Program-made: the position numbers and the translations under genes | Notes under the pieces: model-generated | Databases searched by the model: none | Told to the model about the DNA's origin: nothing | What the model saw: only the letters and a program-made list of their open reading frames with translations | DNA from: Vanessa cardui | Taxonomy: Eukaryota; Arthropoda; Insecta; Lepidoptera; Nymphalidae | Direction of reading: 5' to 3' | DNA length: 64,000 nt | Assembly: GCF_905220365.1 (NCBI RefSeq) | Contig: NC_061127.1 | Span: 1,736,001-1,800,000 of the forward strand | Part shown: piece by piece, positions 36,650-48,635 of the stretch | How positions within the stretch are numbered: position 1 is the first letter of the stretch | Layout of the letters: each line of letters starts with the position of its first letter

Positions 36650-39600
36650 TTAAGCCATGCTCGATTCACACTCTTCAGCCAGTAAGCGCTTCTGCTGATA
36701 AACTCTGATGGGATGTATGAAGGAGATAAATACTCCAGCCACGATGATCCATCCACCGGCCAAGTAGAACGACAGCTCCCAGGATAATGTTAAGTCATAA
36801 ATTAGACCTAAAATGGTATAAAATATTTTAATTAATTTCAATGTATTTATATATTGTTTGATTTCCAGCAAGTACGAGCCAAACTTTATCTAAGGAAATA
36901 GTTGCAAGATAGGACTTAAATTTCCCTATTTTTGTATAAAAGGCGTCCACGAATACATATAAAATCCACAATTCGACTGGAAATTAATCTACCAGCAAAT
37001 TCCTTTTAAGTCTGAGCCTAGCCCAAGGGAGATTGTTAACTAATTTATTCAGTAAATACTTAAAGAAATATCCATATATACGGTTGAAATTTAGCATATT
37101 TTTTTCTTGCAATTTATAAAGCACATCATGTGCATGATTTAAACATAACTCTTTTGTAATTTTATAATAACATACTTTTGAAATCATCAATATTCATAAA
37201 ATGAATACTTATTTTAAGTTCATATTTGCTACGTTCAAGCACTGGTCTGAGATTGACCATTAACGAATGATGAATTATTATAAGTTATCACGTCATTGTA
37301 TGATACGAGATGATATTAACAATAATGAGCATAAGTATACTCACCTGACAATGGTGGTCCAATCAAATGTCCTATTCCTTGAGCCAACAAGACCAATCCA
37401 TAGGCAGAGGTAAAGTCATCCAATGACACTAATTTCACCAACAGACTTGGAGTAAAAGTAAAGGATGCTGCAAATAGCAGCCCAAACGCTGCAGAAATAG
37501 AGGCTAAAATCCAGTAATTAGATGCAGCTGGAGGTATTGCAGCAACAGATGCTCCGCATAAAATGAGACAGACAGCGTAAAGGTTACCAATGGAAACATT
37601 TGGAAAATCGCCAATCCAACCGAGAGTCACCTGAAAAAACAATATTTAATAAATTTATCTAAAATTGAAGATTCAATACTTTTATTCAATATAGATCAAG
37701 CAAGGATAACGGTTCGAAAAGAAATACATCGAATTGCAGAAATATAGAGAGATTATTATTTTTTTTTATATGATATTTAAAAAGCCCAAAAGTTATTTTT
37801 TGCATTCTCTCAGGTGTAAATTAGGTACTCCTAAAATTTTATTATAGTTCTTGTTACTTATTAACATAATTATATAATTTTAGTGAATTGTTATTTAGGG
37901 ACGATTGTAAAAGCGTAAACATTGTCCCACAAAAGATTTACGAGGCCACTATGATTCAAGTATTTTTTATATAACTGTTTGTATCTAAACACGAAAATAA
38001 CTAAAACCTTGTTAAAACCAGTGCTTAAAATAAATTTTGACGCGAAAATCGCAAGAATTTGGCACAAACACGACTTTCACAAGTTCATTTTCAATGCTAA
38101 ATGATTTGGTTAAATTTAAACATGTCGTTTGGGAACTGATGAGGTCTAACTTTAATATTGTTGTCGGTTATTTTCTTCATACAGCTCTCTTATCCTCCTC
38201 CTTCTATAACCCTCAATATTAGTGGAGCGTTACTTCTACTGATGTTGAGAACTGATTCTTAGTCGAAGAATAAAATTTGCGATCCCAAAGGTGTCAATTT
38301 TTTGTTTTGAATAATGAGTGACTGATTACAGTTACAGGTAGTATAAATGCTTAGATGGCATTATTGGTGGGAGCATCAATAAGCGAAGGACACTTAATAT
38401 CCGGTATTTATACAGAGGCATTGTATCCGGTTACAGCCGGACTAAACTACAAAGAATATTACAGTACTACACCACTTAGGCGTAGCATCGGCAAAATTCG
38501 TAAAACCGATCACATCCGAATTAAGTACACTATCCCAAGTTATCAATATTTAGTGAATATGGTCTTTACGCGAACGTAATAACTTGTAATGTCATATGAC
38601 ATAATTTATTCGTCAATTTGACACATTGATTTACATGCACTTCTTGGGTTCGGTAGGGTTGGAGAATTTATAGCGACAAATAGTGTCGAATGGCGCGATA
38701 AGTAGCTATTTCTATGAGTTGTAGAAATCTGCAGTAATCGGTTTCATTGAATTTGCCGATGCTACATCTAAGTTGTGTCGTACTATACTAGGCTATAAAT
38801 ATTGCATAGTTAAGATATATTAAAAAAAGATACGTACCATTCCAATTGTATTAGTAATTCCAATTAAACTCAACATGAAAGCGCCGTCATCTTCAGAATA
38901 TCCCTTTTGTATCATATGCTCAGCGAGGTAGAAGTAAGGCACGATAAACCATACGAAGATGATGATAGTGCCGAAGCAAAGGAGATTGAAAGTTATCTTT
39001 TTGAAAAGTAATACATTGAACATATCAGCGAGGCAGCTGACACAATCTGCAGTCCAATGCTATTCAAAAATTAAAAAAAGAATAATTATAGCTTCCAGTA
39101 ATTAACTATTTCACAAGATTCGACCATAATCATTATTGATTTTTTTAGAAACACATATGAATTGCATTTTTTTATGATATATGTAGGCGGACGAGCATAT
39201 GGGCCACCTGATCATAAATGGTCACCATCACCCATAGACAATGACGCTGTAAGAAATATTAAATATACCTTACATCGTCAATGCACCACCAACCTTGGGA
39301 ACTAAGAAGTTATGTCCCTTGTGCCTGTAGTTACACTGACTCACTCACCCTTGTTTGGGGGTAGAATAACTGATGAGTGGGTAGTACCTACCCAGACGGG
39401 TTTGCATAAAGCCCTTCCTCCACCGCATATTTCAATTGTTTTTTATTTATCTCGTCCATACATCATTAACAAAAAGGAGGTCAACAGACGGAGAAGAAAA
39501 GGGTAATGAACTGTGTAATATTTATTAATGTCCACATGTTAAGTTATATATTGAATATACTTAGTGTTAGGCCATTATTCAAAAGCTTCTAGTTGTCACT

Positions 39601-41953
39601 CATCAGATATTCAGCTAAATAGCAATAAATTGTGTGGCTGTCGTCCAGCTTGTTGAGTGAGCTAGCAGACACAAGAGGCTTAACACTTTAACTACCAAAG
39701 ATTAATGTGGACAATTATTAAAATTTCTTACAGCGCCAATATCTATGGGTTAAGTAAATTGGATAGTGTACTTAAACATGACTTAAAAAAGTGTTGTATA
39801 TTACCTCTTCCTGTTCATTGACTGTTATCATTGAATTCTTGAAGATATCCGGACAAGATGAAGCCTTTAATTTATACCTTTTGATGTTAAGCATAGCGTT
39901 TCTATGGCTAATGGAGTTTAAGGGCATTTTGAGATCATTTAAATAATGGTGATTAATTGATAATTGCTTTTTAAACCAATCGCGTTTGCTCTCCTTGCTG
40001 TCCTGTTTTAATAATGGCTTATTATCTTTCTTTGATGATGTTTTTACTTCATCAAGAATTGGATGCTGTGATTCATGGTTTTCTATAATAGTTTCATTGC
40101 GATGTTCTATTTTTTCCGAACGTGTTCTCTGTAATGCTTCTGAAGTAAAGGTTACCATTTGTGAATTGTCTTTGGCCATATCTTTCTTTTCCAAGGAGTT
40201 GCTTTCAAAAGAGGTACATTTAACTTCGGTATTGCTGTTGTTAGTATCGTTTCTTTCTTGCGTTTTTAAAATGCAATCCGGCTTCTGCAAAAATGAAATA
40301 TATTTTTGTAATAAATAAACTTATTTTTAACATTTATTAACGGATGTTGTAAGTCATTGAGTACGCATTGATATTGATATCTTTGATACCAGCTAAGATT
40401 AAAAGATAAAATCTCGAATAATATACGATTAATCCTTGATCTAACTGATAGTGTTATTAAATATAAAAGGCAATAATATATATCTTTAGCAAAGATCGAT
40501 GAGACCCGAAAAGGACGAATTAGCAATATGAATGCCGTTCTTAGAGAAGTATAACTATTTTATCACGAGGAATCAATAAGAGTTTGGACATTATGGCAGC
40601 GGTAAGAATTATAGATAATTAGAAATACATTGCAAAAATTCTTACCAAATTCAAAGGACAAGCAAGATCGAAATAATATAAAATGTCACATAGGTATAGT
40701 CTACTTACCTTATTAGCATAATTTTGGTGACTTGGTATATGATCTAATGACACAGATCTTGGCTTTTTGTATTGTGTGTTCGATAAAAGCAAATTCTCAC
40801 GTCGAAGTATACTAAGAACTTCATCTTTTATCACCGTGTCAGGAGCGAAACCTTTATTAATCAAACGTTTCATACTTTTTCCGTGAGTGAGAACGTCTGA
40901 ATCAGAACCATAAGCAACAGAAACAGAACTGGAGAGTTTTGATTTGGCATCTTCTTTATTCTCATCTTTGCCATTTCTATGCTTTTTCTGCTCCAATATC
41001 CACCACTCTGGATCTCGCATGACTGCACCGCACACACACAAATTTAACAGCGTTCCCGATAGGAGAAGAATTGTTCCTCTCCATCCATACTCTTCAATAA
41101 AGTACTGAGTCATTGGAGCGTACAAAAAAGTGCCTACACCCGTACCACATGCTCCTAGGCCCACAGCTAGGTTTCTTTTCTTATCAAACCAATACGCAAT
41201 TGAAACCACTGCGGTAACGTAAACGAGCCCAAGGCCTAATCCAGCTATGACACCGAAAGTTATCAACATCATCTCCAAGGTAGTTGAAATTGAAGCAAGT
41301 ACAAAACCTAATGTAGAAATTATTCCTCCCAAAATTGTCATACTCCGACAACCATAGCGATCTACGAGTGCGCTCATAACTGGTCCAGATAACAACGGCA
41401 CAGCAATAAACAGACTGCCTATCCAAGCAGTTGTTGATTTACTTGCTTTAAATTCATCCAAAAACTCAATGTAAAGCAAGCCGAAAGAGAAGCTAATCCC
41501 ATCAGCAATCATAGATATTACAAATGATGACCCGACTACAACCCATCCCCAACCCCCATCGGGTATAATAATCTTTTTTTCATTACTCGTTATAAGCTTT
41601 TCATCTTCTAATTTAGTTTTTCCAGCATCAACTCCTTCGATTGCATATTTAGTCAATTGATTGTTATAATTATTTTCATCACTACCATTGATTCCATCAA
41701 AGTCTTCTTCGTATTGTACACTTTTACGTACTTTTTCGTTTCGGAATTCTTTATTAAATTCCCTATTACTGACTTCTATTTCGGGACTGGAGAAAGAAGC
41801 AGTACCAATACTGGTCGAATCATCATCGCCCTTGACAATTCCTGAAGTAGTATCTGTCAATAGTGATTCTCGAACTGCATCTTGTGCTCTTATTTTCTCA
41901 CGATTAACTCTGTTTCTAAAAACCACGCTTGGGCTTTCTTGTTCAGTTTCCAT
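36650..41953 (-). CDS. SLC16-family monocarboxylate transporter (MFS), 5 exons, complete
   Basis: This is a plasma-membrane major facilitator protein of the monocarboxylate transporter family. Exons (minus) are 41953-40709, 40284-39805, 39059-38838, 37630-37345 and 36807-36650. All introns are GT-AG, phases are 0,0,0,1, and 2391 nt encode 796 residues. The SLC16 signature DGGWGW lies at residues 132-137, at the start of TM1. DRYGCR follows TM2/3 near residue 198, and YWFDKKRNLAVGLGACGTG near 254-272 matches the conserved family motif before TM5. TM1-6 are in exon 1, and TM7-12 are in exons 3-5 (SADM/FN loop, then LGWIGDFPN, then a final helix at SFYLAGGWIIVAGVF). The 120-residue acidic N terminus and the roughly 260-residue hydrophilic loop (about 320-585, exon 2 plus the end of exon 1) make it longer than the usual 450-550 residues, as in many insect members. 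The junction of exons 3 and 4 reads NTIGM-VTLGW, with Met where lactate-type MCTs usually have Arg, so a substrate other than lactate is possible. The substrate cannot be told from sequence. The start is the first Met of the open exon; a UTR intron upstream is likely. Confidence 0.93.
36808..37344 (-). other. Transporter intron 4
   Basis: 537-nt GT-AG intron between the last two transporter exons. The donor is TCAG followed by gtgagt and the acceptor is a T-rich run ending ttttag. AT-rich, with no repeat recognised inside. Confidence 0.85.
37631..38837 (-). other. Transporter intron 3, holding a TIR element
   Basis: 1207-nt intron with donor ATG followed by gtacgt and acceptor tttttcag. It carries the inverted-repeat element at 38467-38780. 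The rest is AT-rich and unremarkable. Confidence 0.85.
38467..38780. mobile_element. TIR (MITE-like) element in transporter intron
   Basis: The two ends are inverted copies of about 55 nt. The left end starts CTACACCACTTAGGCGTAGC. The reverse complement of the right end starts CGACACAACTTAGATGTAGC, and both continue ATCGGCAAA. A TA dinucleotide flanks each side (38465-38466 and 38781-38782), as for Tc1/mariner-type insertions. There is no coding capacity. The inner part resembles 5S rRNA slightly, which I judged to be coincidence. Confidence 0.6.
39170..39420 (-). mobile_element. SINE-B copy with internal deletion
   Basis: Matches the A-tailed repeat (see 29430-29718). The shared core is the 'cggacgagcatatgggccac' block followed by the 'cttgggaactaagaa' block. 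About 45 nt are missing where the sequence jumps from cacccttg to tttgggggtag. Confidence 0.75.
39588..39760 (+). mobile_element. Degenerate SINE-B copy
   Basis: Opposite orientation to its neighbour at 39170. It keeps cactcatcagatatt, a degenerate centre and ttacagcgccaatatctatg. It is heavily mutated, so it is older than the copy 170 nt away. Confidence 0.45.
40285..40708 (-). other. Transporter intron 1
   Basis: 424-nt phase-0 intron with a near-perfect donor (AATAAG followed by gtaagt) and acceptor catttttgcag. No repeat was recognised in it. Confidence 0.85.
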
Positions 41954-43893
41954 TATATTTATTCGTATACTACTTTAAAGAATAATACTGGCGGTAGCTT
42001 CTCTGGGGATAATTAACTTCTTAATCTTGGATCCCTAGCTGAATAGCGACAAGACTGTCTCGCCGCACTATTTAACTTGAGTGTTATCGGTTTATTTTGA
42101 TCCAGGACCATTAATAATCGGATGTGGAGGCAAGCGTCAATACAAATGTCACCCATATAAAAATATACGTAACAGTGACGCAGGGCTGCGTCACGTTTAA
42201 ATCGCCAGGGCTGTCACGAAAGCCGTAGTTCGAGCATCTGAAAGAAGTTTTGTATACTTATATTATTAATGCAAACGCACGAAGCCCTTTGACGAGGCGT
42301 GCCCAACCTTGACCTGACGCTATCAATATAAAAATATCGTTTTTCTTACATATATAATGTAGTCACGCGGAAAAACGATTTGCTGAATAGTAAATAGTTT
42401 TAAGTTATTGCAATCTCATAATGTATATATGATATACATACAATTTTTCCAATCTTCGCTCAGTATACGAATTAAGATATTTTAAACATTTACCATCTTT
42501 TTAATCAAGATGGTTAAAATGTTACAGATGTTAATAACGTGATATTTTTATTTCAACGTTATATTATGGCCAAATTACATAAAATAAATCTAAATTATAG
42601 CGTTTGTGTTATTCTAATGTATCACCTAAATTATTGTAAAATTTCATTCAAAGCCGTTCAATAGTTTTTTCGTGACATAGTAACAAACATACATACATAC
42701 ATCCATCCTCAAAAACTTTCGCATTTATAATAGTAGCAAAATGTAATATGAGATGCTTGGTATAATTATTTAAATCCTTTTATAGGTTATCTTGAATAAA
42801 GAATATTTTGATTTAAGTTAAGATATATTAAAATATCCTTCCATGATTGCATATATTATTGTAGGTAACTATTTTATTCTAAATATCTGATTAGCAACTG
42901 ATCTTAGTATCGCCATTGAATGTTAATACGCTGAATCTAATTGATTTTCCCATTGATAATCGTTAAATTGGTATAGAAACTATTTTGTCTTAATTTGAAT
43001 AAATATTTAAACGTTTAATTAAAGAGTTTTTAAGTAATGTGGGATTTATCTTTTATTTAAATTAATGAACGTCATATGTAAGTCTAACTTATAACTCTAG
43101 TAAATCATACGTTTAAATTATGAAACATTAAATTGCAGAAAATGAAAGTCATTGATCATTGATGGCATAAAATGAAAGTATATACAATATTTGTTTGCTA
43201 GAAAAAAAAAAGTTAAATAAAGAATAGTACCTACATACAAATTGTGTCTTCAATTACTGTCAACTATCGTCAGGTTAAGGAGATAAGAAATGAGGAAGCT
43301 AAGGGTTATTAGTAGAGTTTGAGAAATATATATGTAATTGAAAAAAAAATACTCTGACACTGAAAAAATTCAAGTCCGCAAAAAAAAAATTTATTATGCA
43401 TTTTTTCACCCCTAGTGATTTTAACAAAATCAAAAGACACAAAAATTCATCAAAAAGTATTTTTCAAAATTGGTTTATAAATGACGAAGCTATTGGTGTT
43501 AATAAAAAAAATTGTGACTCCTTGTTTTAACTCGGCTAAAAATCTAGTCGAAAAGGATTATAAAAAAGCATTTATAAAATATTCATGTACAGGGAAATAA
43601 TAAGATGTTTAAAAATAAAAAATAAATGTCATTAAGTTAAAAAATAAATACATAACTTCAAAAAATTTTACGCCGGGCAAAACTCATTGTATTTCATTTC
43701 TTGTATTTCAGTAAATATACGCTGTAACCTCACTTAATTTTATGTAATTCATAAACATACCCTTAATAATAAATGACTCTTTTAAAATAAAACATTATTA
43801 AAATCACTGAACAAATTGTAAAACAATCTTTACATTTTTGAATTATTAAAGCATTTTAATATAGAGTTTAATAAATAAAAACACTTAACTTAC
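41954..43893. other. 5' region of the transporter gene
   Basis: No coding sequence is seen. Nearest the start codon (41954-42330) the sequence is less AT-rich than its surroundings and contains a 20-nt palindromic site at 42175. Possible AG acceptors upstream of the ATG (for example the one ending tcgctattcag near 42040) would accept a UTR intron from 43893. At 42620-42735 there is a short decayed LINE tail. The remainder is AT-rich. Confidence 0.5.
42175..42194. promoter_or_regulatory. Perfect palindromic site upstream of transporter
   Basis: GTGACGCAGGGCTGCGTCAC is a 9-nt inverted repeat with a 2-nt centre, about 220 nt upstream of the start codon. The half-site TGACGCA resembles bZIP (CREB/ATF or Maf-type) half-sites. 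Binding is inferred, not shown. Confidence 0.3.
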
Positions 43894-44000
43894 TTGTAAG
43901 TGAAATAAAGAAGAATTAAAGATGTCTGACGAAATCAGATCAGCTTGCAGCGCCGTCTTCAGTTGAAATACATCACAGTTCAGGCGGTTTACTATATAAT
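43894..44000 (-). promoter_or_regulatory. Candidate promoter and untranslated first exon of the transporter
   Basis: On the minus strand a TATATAG box (43998-43992) lies in a GC-richer block. About 100 nt downstream is a strong splice donor (CTTACAA followed by gtaagt, boundary at 43894). The stretch between has no useful ORF and would be a 70-80 nt 5' UTR exon. The only minus-strand gene downstream is the transporter, so assignment to it is an inference. Confidence 0.4.
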
Positions 44001-44359
44001 ACTGGCGCCAACTGCGATCGATATGGGGTGGATCATGACGTAGACTTCCCCATACCCCTGACTATGAAATGCCCCCTCTGGGGTTGTAGCTGTGAGACTC
44101 AGAACCAAAACGTACTAATTCAGTTTAACGTTGATTGTTCGTGACGATCATGACGGTAACTCTCTAATGAAACAACATAATATAAATAATAGAACATGAT
44201 ATGCGTACAGCTATATAAATATATATACATAATAATAAGTTCATAGTTATTGTATATATAATATTTAGCAACCTGTATACAGATATTCTAAATGATACTT
44301 TAGAAAATTAAATAATACAGATGTTCTTTGTTTGCTATAATATTTCTTATCGCTACATA
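44001..44359. other. Upstream side of the transporter promoter
   Basis: Positions 44001-44100 are GC-richer (for example ccccatacccctgactatg), consistent with proximal promoter DNA. It becomes AT-rich after 44150. No gene. Confidence 0.35.
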
Positions 44360-44624
44360 GTATAAAAAAAGACATTTCTTTGTCCCTATGTCCCTTGGTA
44401 TGCTTAAGTCTTTTAAACTACGCAACGGAATTTGATGCGGTTTTTCTTTTTCTTAATAGATCGAGTGATTCGAGATGAAGGTCTTTGTATATAAAACATA
44501 GACAATATAGTAAAGAAACACTGACAATTTTAGAAGTTTGTATTGGGATGTCGAAATACATAAATTCTGTAGTATATTTAGTATTAGTATTGCACCCGTG
44601 CGAAGCCGGGGCGGGTCGCTAGTT
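44360..44624 (+). mobile_element. R4b repeat, best copy
   Basis: Runs from tagtataaaaaaagacattt to cacccgtgcgaagccggggc gggtcgctagtt. It is alignable over its whole length with 30688-30933. Confidence 0.75.
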
Positions 44625-45208
44625 ATTATTAAATAAGATCAATAACTTCATTTATATCAGTTGAACGATTTGAAAATGATTATTTATTTTTAATTAAATA
44701 AGCTAATACACATACATATATTGTTCACTGCAGAGCTTGCATATACTTTTTTTTTCTCGAAATTTGACGGGCAAAGTCAACGAACTTGTGGATTACAAAT
44801 GTCATATTCCTGGTGTCTGCACTTACACTGGCCACTCACCTACAGCAATAAAAAATATTGCTATTTTAAAAAGCTTATATTTCTATTAAACCTTTTTACA
44901 AACTAATAATGTCAGAGGTTTAACATATCAGATAGAACCTGAATATTATCAGCCATAAAGACTTATTCAAATAAACGAACATTAAAAAAGCAACCCCAAA
45001 TTTTCTATACACACATGACATATTCCCTTACATTAACCTTTAGGAGTACCTACCATTAACGATCACGAAAACCTTATAGTTTTTTTAGGCATCAACGCAC
45101 AGAAAATTACATTGTCTTTTTATTGACATTATAATAAGTTATGAAATGCACTAAAAATATTTTACGATTTAATTACTTTTATTTTCATAATCCATAACAA
45201 TATCTATA
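44625..45208. other. AT-rich, weak SINE-B trace
   Basis: 44755-44845 may be a very degraded SINE-B (cttacactggccactcacct). No gene. Confidence 0.35.
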
Positions 45209-45398
45209 TTAATATTATAAGTGTGAAATTCAACTCTGCCCGTCTGTCACTCTTTCACGACCAAACCGTTCAAAATAAATTGATTAAATTTGGTATGAAG
45301 CAAACTTGAACTCCAAGAAATGCCATAGGCTACTTCTTTTTTCCTGACATATGACAACCAACACCCTAAAACGAGCGAAGCCGCGGGCGGCTACTAGT
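45209..45398 (+). mobile_element. R6 repeat, uninterrupted copy
   Basis: taatattataagtgtgaaat, ggtatgaagcaaacttgaac and aaaacgagcgaagccgcggg. It shows the empty site for the R3 insertion at 12003. Confidence 0.75.
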
Positions 45399-47584
45399 TC
45401 TTCGTAATTGTGGTATTCCTAGTATGATATTTTTGAATTAAACACCTCGAAAGTACTAACTAACTTTCATTAACAAAGAAATTTTTAAAAAGTGACGTCT
45501 CGCAAACAGCTTTCCAAATAAATTTGTCTTAATTTTTTTCATGTAGTTAAAAAGACTACAATGATGCATGTACGTATTTACCTAAAACATCATTTATTAA
45601 CTTCATACAAAACTTCTCACTAGACCATTTCCTTCGCCTGAAGGTTTAGGTAGAGATGTTACCGCCTTGTAAACTTAAGTATATTGATATTGACGACGTA
45701 AATTGCTATTACTTTTTACATTATATAGCTAACTTACTTAGCTATATTACTTTATTAGCTAATTTGAAACGATATGCTTTCTTACTAAGTTTTTGATTAA
45801 TACATACCATCTCGTTTTCTATGAAAGTCTTTTGTTGACAAAATCTTATGCTAAGCTTAAAACACTTATCGTAATTAGACATTTCGCAAACTTTCATTGT
45901 GCTGTACTCTCTATAACCAATGGCATTCCGCCACTGCAGTCATCTATTTGATTGGAAGTCTTCGCAAAGTAAGTTTTTAGAAACCATCACCATATCTCCA
46001 TCTTATTATTTTAGTATCTATAAACAGTATTAATATCCTAAAATAATTGTGGAAACTGCTGTTAACTAAATATATGAAGAACAAATTACTGTTTTATCAC
46101 GTAGGTATTATGTAAGGAGGTGAGGTCTTAAGTATCCAATATTTTTTTGTTTAATCCTGAAAACTAATATTTATGTTCATTTATTGATGATCAAAGAAGT
46201 AGTTACAACATAAATCGTAACAAGCCAACAAACCTACTTTCGCATTTATAATATAAGTAACGATTCCGCTATGGACTTCAACTTATTTAAAGCTATTGAC
46301 GTCAAATGCTTGGTTTTGTAGCAGGACGATAACGATATTTAAACATCAGATTATCAAACATAACAAGCTAAATATTTCAAATATATCACTGATGAGAAAT
46401 CCGGTGGATTAACAATATATAGTATTTAATATCTCAACATACATTTTATATAGTTAGGCTTTCATAGCAACGGTTAGGGCATTACTTTTAACGAGTCATT
46501 ATGTGTATACAACCAACATCGTTACTTTAAGTGCTCTCATAATATTTCAAAACAAATATTTGCTTTGCAACTTCGCCTGAATAATTTTATAGTAATAACT
46601 TCTTGTGCAACTAAGGCGTATTGAAATACGAACGCCTGCAAAATTACAATAGCAATGCAATTTGCTATTCTGTATATTTTTTGCTATGTTAGTTTCCAAA
46701 TTTATTTGACAAATTATAAAAGAGAAAAAATCTTTTGTGTAAAATAAAAAACTTCAAAAGAAAAAAATAACAAGTAAATATCTTAATTATATTAACGTTT
46801 TGTCCAATTTATTTGTTACCGAGATAATTTGTTTAATAAAGCGACTTTGTACGGATAAAATTCATACTAGCTTAACCCCCTTGAAATTGAAAACTGACTC
46901 ATAATTTATTAGAAATCTTGTTATTAGTCCATAGTATTTCTCTTATATAATTGTAAATAGAAAACCTATAAACCTTATATAGTTTCAATTTTTATAATGA
47001 AAAATAAGAAAAAAAACATCGCACTAAGACTAAATTTAAATTAGTATGGTAACACCTTTATCTTTATAAATTATGACCATACTAAAAAAAAACTAAATAA
47101 GTTTTGATTTGCCCCCATTCCTTACATAATCACTATACAAAATATGATTTTGTATATTATAATTTATATAAGACAGAATTTGAGTTTGTCAGTATGACTG
47201 AAATGAAGACAACATATTCATTCTTAACTTCTATGAAGCAAAATATCTTTATGACAAAAATAGTAGTTTTTCTATGGATTTTATTTTATCCTAAAATATA
47301 GTCGCTAAAATGTTTAATTTAAAAAAAAGAAATGCTTCGGAATACATATTTTTATCATTATCTGCATTTATTTCTAAGCGTATTGCTAGCATAAAAAATG
47401 TTCAAAAATAAAATGAATGTAAATATTATTGAGTCAATAAATTTAATTAAAAAGTAACTAATTATTGTAATTACATTTAATTTTATAATAACCGGTAAAA
47501 TATAAATTATTAAACAATAATAATTATTTTAATATATTATTGTGGTAATAAATTTAAAATTGCTTACAGCAACACTAACACGTT
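45399..47584. other. AT-rich upstream flank of RpS24
   Basis: No gene or clear repeat was recognised. The last 100 nt before 47585 contain the eS24 promoter, without a TATA box. Confidence 0.45.
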
Positions 47585-47651
47585 CTTTTTCCTGGTGAAG
47601 TTGTTAGAGACACGTGCGTGTATCGCGCCGAATTCTCTAAAATAATCCAAA
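47585..47651 (+). promoter_or_regulatory. 5' TOP-like start and 5' UTR of eS24
   Basis: A pyrimidine tract (CTTTTTCC, starting at the C at 47585) sits 67 nt before the ATG and no TATA box is visible. This is the usual layout of animal ribosomal protein genes, whose mRNAs begin at a C within a pyrimidine tract and are controlled through TOR/LARP1. The exact start site is inferred. Confidence 0.55.
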
Positions 47652-48156
47652 ATGAGTGAAGGAACAGCGACGATTCGCACTCGCAAATTTATGACCAACA
47701 GGTAATTGTGCATAACATTGGATTTTTCGAAGAAACATGTTGTGATATGCGAAATGGATGGTTGCTACCATGACAGGTTATGTGTGACAACTTTTGTGAT
47801 ATTCCAGGTTGTTGGCGCGCAAGCAGATGGTTTGCGATGTCCTCCACCCAGGCAAACCGACCGTTAGCAAAACTGAAATCCGTGAAAAGCTCGCGAAAAT
47901 GTACAAGGTGACACCTGATGTCGTGTTCGTGTTCGGCTTTAAAACAAATTTCGGAGGTGGCAAATCGACCGGTTTCGCCTTAATATACGATACCCTGGAC
48001 TTGGCTAAGAAGTTTGAGCCTAAGCACAGACTAACACGCCACGGATTGTATGAGAAGAAGAGGCCAACATGCAAACAGCGTAAGGAACGTAAGAACAGAA
48101 TGAAGAAGGTGCGTGGTACAAAGAAATCCAAGGTGGGAGCCAGCGCCAAGAAGTAA
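47652..48156 (+). CDS. RpS24: 40S ribosomal protein eS24, 2 exons, complete
   Basis: Component of the small cytosolic ribosomal subunit. Exon 1 is 47652-47701 (MSEGTATIRTRKFMTNR, last codon split) and exon 2 is 47808-48156. The intron is 106 nt with donor AACAG followed by gtaatt and acceptor attccag. The product is 132 residues, the family's usual length. Visible family features are LLARKQMVCDVLHPG, the KTEIREKLAKMYKV helix, FGFKTNFGGGKSTGFALIYD and the highly basic C terminus ending SKVGASAKK. Codon use is richer in G and C than the surroundings, as expected for a highly expressed gene. An AATAAA lies at 48177-48182, just after the stop. The match is clear with no odd residues, and this is the functional copy because it keeps its intron. 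Confidence 0.98.
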
Positions 48157-48176
48157 TCTGTTTATATTTGTAAGTA

Positions 48177-48182
48177 AATAAA
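48177..48182 (+). terminator. Poly(A) signal of RpS24
   Basis: AATAAA begins 21 nt after the eS24 stop codon, giving a very short 3' UTR typical of ribosomal protein genes. Confidence 0.75.
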
Positions 48183-48635
48183 GAAAAAAATACATTTCGT
48201 CTTTGTATTTACACCTCCTAAGATAATAACCAGCTAAACTTTATTGAATTACACATAGTGTTAGGTTATTTGTAGATTCATATATACAATCAGTACTTTC
48301 CATAAAGAGTAGTTTTATAATTAGTTTTTCAGATTTGTTTTTGAATGAGCTCTTGTTATATTTAATAAATTTCCTATTGTAACTTATTGTGAACTCACTG
48401 TGTGATGGATAATATGATTTTACTTAGTTTGAAAACTAAGTTATTAAAAGTGCTACATAATGATTCAGATCCAACTAGGTTAATTTTGTAGCCTTTGCTA
48501 TAGCTTCAAGCTTCAACAGTATTTCAAACGAGACTAAGTATTACTAAGTTGTATGCAAGTAAAACTAAATCATATGATTGATATATAAGTGAAACTCATT
48601 TAATTCAATTTATTTTAATGTCTTATTATTTTGTG

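Larger units (their letters stand above)
39060..39804 (-). other. Transporter intron 2, holding two SINE-B copies
   Basis: 745-nt intron with donor GAAGAG followed by gtaata and acceptor gaatag directly before CAT. A second AG in frame 1 (ctgcag, 9 nt inside the exon) was not chosen because it breaks the phase. The intron is mostly SINE-B sequence in both orientations. Confidence 0.8.

Noticed and set aside
38460..38570. 5S rRNA pseudogene
   Set aside because: Part of the sequence resembles 5S rRNA, but the same stretch recurs inverted at 38740-38780 and is explained better as the arm of a TIR element.
39986..40318. 110-codon plus-strand ORF
   Set aside because: Antisense of transporter exon 2.
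47778..48149. 123-codon minus-strand ORF
   Set aside because: Antisense shadow of the eS24 coding exon.
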